Shown one piece after another: positions 5,979 to 7,446 of a DNA stretch of 7,446 nucleotides. Where the stretch lies: the NCBI GenBank assembly GCA_002385825.1, contig DGEG01000100.1:1-7446 (forward strand), written 5' to 3'. This DNA comes from Firmicutes bacterium UBA3932. GTDB lineage: Bacteria > Bacillota > Clostridia > Peptostreptococcales > Anaerovoracaceae. The notes under the pieces were generated by a model that saw only the letters and a program-made list of their open reading frames with translations, was not told the DNA's origin and ran no database searches. Numbering within the stretch: position 1 is the first letter of the stretch; each line of letters starts with the position of its first letter. Made by a program: the position numbers and the translations under genes.

Positions 5979-7400
5979 TTGGGAAAAAGCTTATATTCAA
6001 TGACCCCGAAAGAAATCGTAAAAGAATTGGATAAATATATAATCGGACAAGATAAGGCAAAGCGAATGGTGGCTATAGCTCTGCGTAACCGCTATCGTAG
6101 GAGCCTTTTACCTGAAGAGATGCGCGAAGAGGTATCTCCTAAAAACATCTTAATGATGGGACCCACGGGTGTAGGAAAGACTGAAATAGCAAGAAGACTG
6201 GCCAAATTAATGGATGCGCCTTTTGTAAAGGTTGAAGCGACTAAGTTCACCGAAGTCGGATATGTGGGCCGTGATGTTGATTCCATGGTCAGGGATTTGG
6301 TAGAGGCGTCTATACGGATCACAAAACAAAAGCATCTGGAGCAGAAATATTCCATTGCCGACGAAATTACAGAGGAAAAGATTATCGAGGCCATCATTCC
6401 TGGGAAGAAAAAGTCTCCGCAAAGCGGAGGAGTTCGAGGCCCCTTCGACTTCATACTGGGAGGCGGCTTCCAGCCTAACCAGCAACAAACCAAAGTTGAA
6501 GAGCCTGACGAGAACAAAAGCGAGACTGAGCTGGCCAGAGAACAGGTGCGTCAGCAGCTTCGCGCCGGATTGCTGGAGGATCAGTTTATTGAAATAGAGA
6601 TTGCTGAAACTCCAAAAAGCAATCAGCTGGATTTAGGCAACGAAGATATGAACATTGCTATAGGTAATATATTCGGCAGTTTTGCTCCCCAGCGAAAAAA
6701 GAAAAAGAAACTTACAGTTAGGGACGCTCGTAAAATTATCCGCGAGCAAGAGGCTCAAAATCTTATCGACATGGATCAGGTCACTTCAGAAGCGCTGGAA
6801 AACGCAGAGCAAAACGGAATTATATTCATCGATGAGATCGATAAAATAGCTTCAAGTTCCGGCTTTAAAGTTGGTGCAGACGTTTCCAGAGAAGGAGTGC
6901 AAAGGGATATTTTGCCCATAGTGGAAGGAAGCGTCGTTAAAACGAAGTACGGTCCCGTGAAGACGGATCATATGCTCTTTATCGGTGCGGGAGCGTTCCA
7001 TACTGCAAAACCCACCGATTTGATTCCGGAACTTCAGGGTAGATTTCCCATAAGAGTTGAATTGGAAAACTTGACCAAGGAAGATTTTGTCCGGATTCTT
7101 ACAGTGCCCGAAAACGCATTGATTAAACAGCATAAAATGCTCCTGGAAACGGAAGGAATAAAGATCGAATTTACAGAGGGTGCTATTAGGGAAATTGCAA
7201 GTATAGCATACTTGGCTAATGAGCAGACGGAAAACATAGGAGCACGGCGTCTCCACACCATAATGGAAAATCTCCTGGAAGACATTTCTTTCAACATACC
7301 GGACGTGGAGGAAAATGAGATTACCATTGACGAGGAGTATGTAAAAGAGAAGTTTAAGGATCGTTTTCAGGCAGATAACATCGACAGATATATTCTGTAA
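5979..7400 (+). CDS. hslU: HslU (ClpY/CodX) ATPase subunit of the HslUV protease
   Basis: This AAA+ unfoldase forms a hexamer that captures, unfolds and translocates substrates into HslV. From TTG 5979 it has 473 residues, a little longer than the E. coli protein (443). MTPKEIVKELDKYIIGQ opens the N-domain. Walker A is GPTGVGKT (61-68, Lys67), and the pore loop is GYVG (94-97). The I-domain insertion (roughly 110-240) contains a glycine-rich GGGFQPNQQQ segment and a lysine-rich RKKKKK run near its end. Walker B is IFIDEID (282-288, Asp285/Glu286), the sensor region is GAGAFH (336-341), the arginine finger is in ELQGRF (351-356, Arg355), and sensor 2 is ENIGARR (418-424). The last residues, DRYIL, fit the conserved tail that inserts into HslV. 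It is expected to be translated from the same message as hslV, 59 bases upstream. Confidence 0.97.
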   Translation: MGKSLYSMTPKEIVKELDKYIIGQDKAKRMVAIALRNRYRRSLLPEEMREEVSPKNILMMGPTGVGKTEIARRLAKLMDAPFVKVEATKFTEVGYVGRDVDSMVRDLVEASIRITKQKHLEQKYSIADEITEEKIIEAIIPGKKKSPQSGGVRGPFDFILGGGFQPNQQQTKVEEPDENKSETELAREQVRQQLRAGLLEDQFIEIEIAETPKSNQLDLGNEDMNIAIGNIFGSFAPQRKKKKKLTVRDARKIIREQEAQNLIDMDQVTSEALENAEQNGIIFIDEIDKIASSSGFKVGADVSREGVQRDILPIVEGSVVKTKYGPVKTDHMLFIGAGAFHTAKPTDLIPELQGRFPIRVELENLTKEDFVRILTVPENALIKQHKMLLETEGIKIEFTEGAIREIASIAYLANEQTENIGARRLHTIMENLLEDISFNIPDVEENEITIDEEYVKEKFKDRFQADNIDRYIL

Positions 7401-7446
7401 AAAAATAATATGATAAAATTGAGAAATATTTTGAAAATTAAAAAAA
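7401..7446 (+). other. AT-rich start of the intergenic region after hslU
   Basis: These 46 bases are almost pure A/T and hold no gene. TTGAGA (7419-7424) and TTGAAA (7431-7436) resemble -35 boxes whose -10 partners would fall at or beyond the window edge, so a promoter for the next gene is possible. There is no hairpin that would terminate the hslU transcript here. By Firmicute synteny codY would be expected downstream; this cannot be seen. Confidence 0.3.

Noticed and set aside
6092..6517. Antisense open frame of 141 codons inside hslU
   Set aside because: Same reasoning: it mirrors the conserved Walker A and I-domain coding sequence and has no independent signals.
1..7446. Mobile element, CRISPR array, phage or defence genes
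   Set aside because: All complete genes are conserved housekeeping families in one direction; no transposase, integrase, terminal inverted repeats or regularly spaced repeats were seen.

Overview
The window is a compact, one-direction stretch of housekeeping genes. Order on the + strand: tail of an unidentified gene, yraN (UPF0102 nuclease-fold protein), comM/yifB (AAA+ helicase), dprA (recombination mediator), topA (topoisomerase I), hslV (protease) and hslU (its ATPase). The moderately AT-rich sequence, the strong AGGAGG-type ribosome binding sites, the GTT-type HslV that starts with a short extension, and the dprA-topA-hslVU order all point to a Firmicute, most likely an anaerobic Clostridia-type organism. 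I cannot name the genus. In Bacillus and many Clostridia codY follows hslU, so codY is the expected next gene. That is inference, because the window stops 46 bases after hslU.

Layout. Bases 1-129 hold the last 42 codons of a gene I do not recognise. Bases 130-361 are non-coding: a cluster of short hairpins ends in a hairpin with a T-run that looks like a terminator, followed by a promoter-like region for yraN. The genes yraN, comM and dprA are very tightly packed: 9 bases separate yraN from comM, and comM and dprA overlap by 8 bases. They should be co-transcribed and partly translationally coupled. A good sigma-A promoter (TTGCAA, 17 bases, TATAAT) lies over the 3' end of dprA and probably drives topA. 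Its leader contains a perfect 11-bp AT-rich inverted repeat. hslV follows topA after 48 bases and hslU follows hslV after 59 bases, with no convincing terminator between them, so topA-hslV-hslU may form one unit.

How the genes work together. ComM (branch migration of recombination intermediates during transformation) and DprA (loading RecA on incoming single-stranded DNA) are both DNA-uptake and recombination proteins. YraN has a nuclease-like fold and travels with them. TopA relaxes negative supercoils. HslU unfolds substrates and feeds them to the HslV chamber.

I found no mobile element, CRISPR array, tRNA, rRNA or clearly new multi-gene system. The points most worth a second look are: a DprA lacking the usual N-terminal SAM-like domain; an HslV whose first residues differ from Bacillus CodW at the nucleophile position; the AT-rich inverted repeat in the topA leader; and a repeated hairpin motif upstream of yraN.
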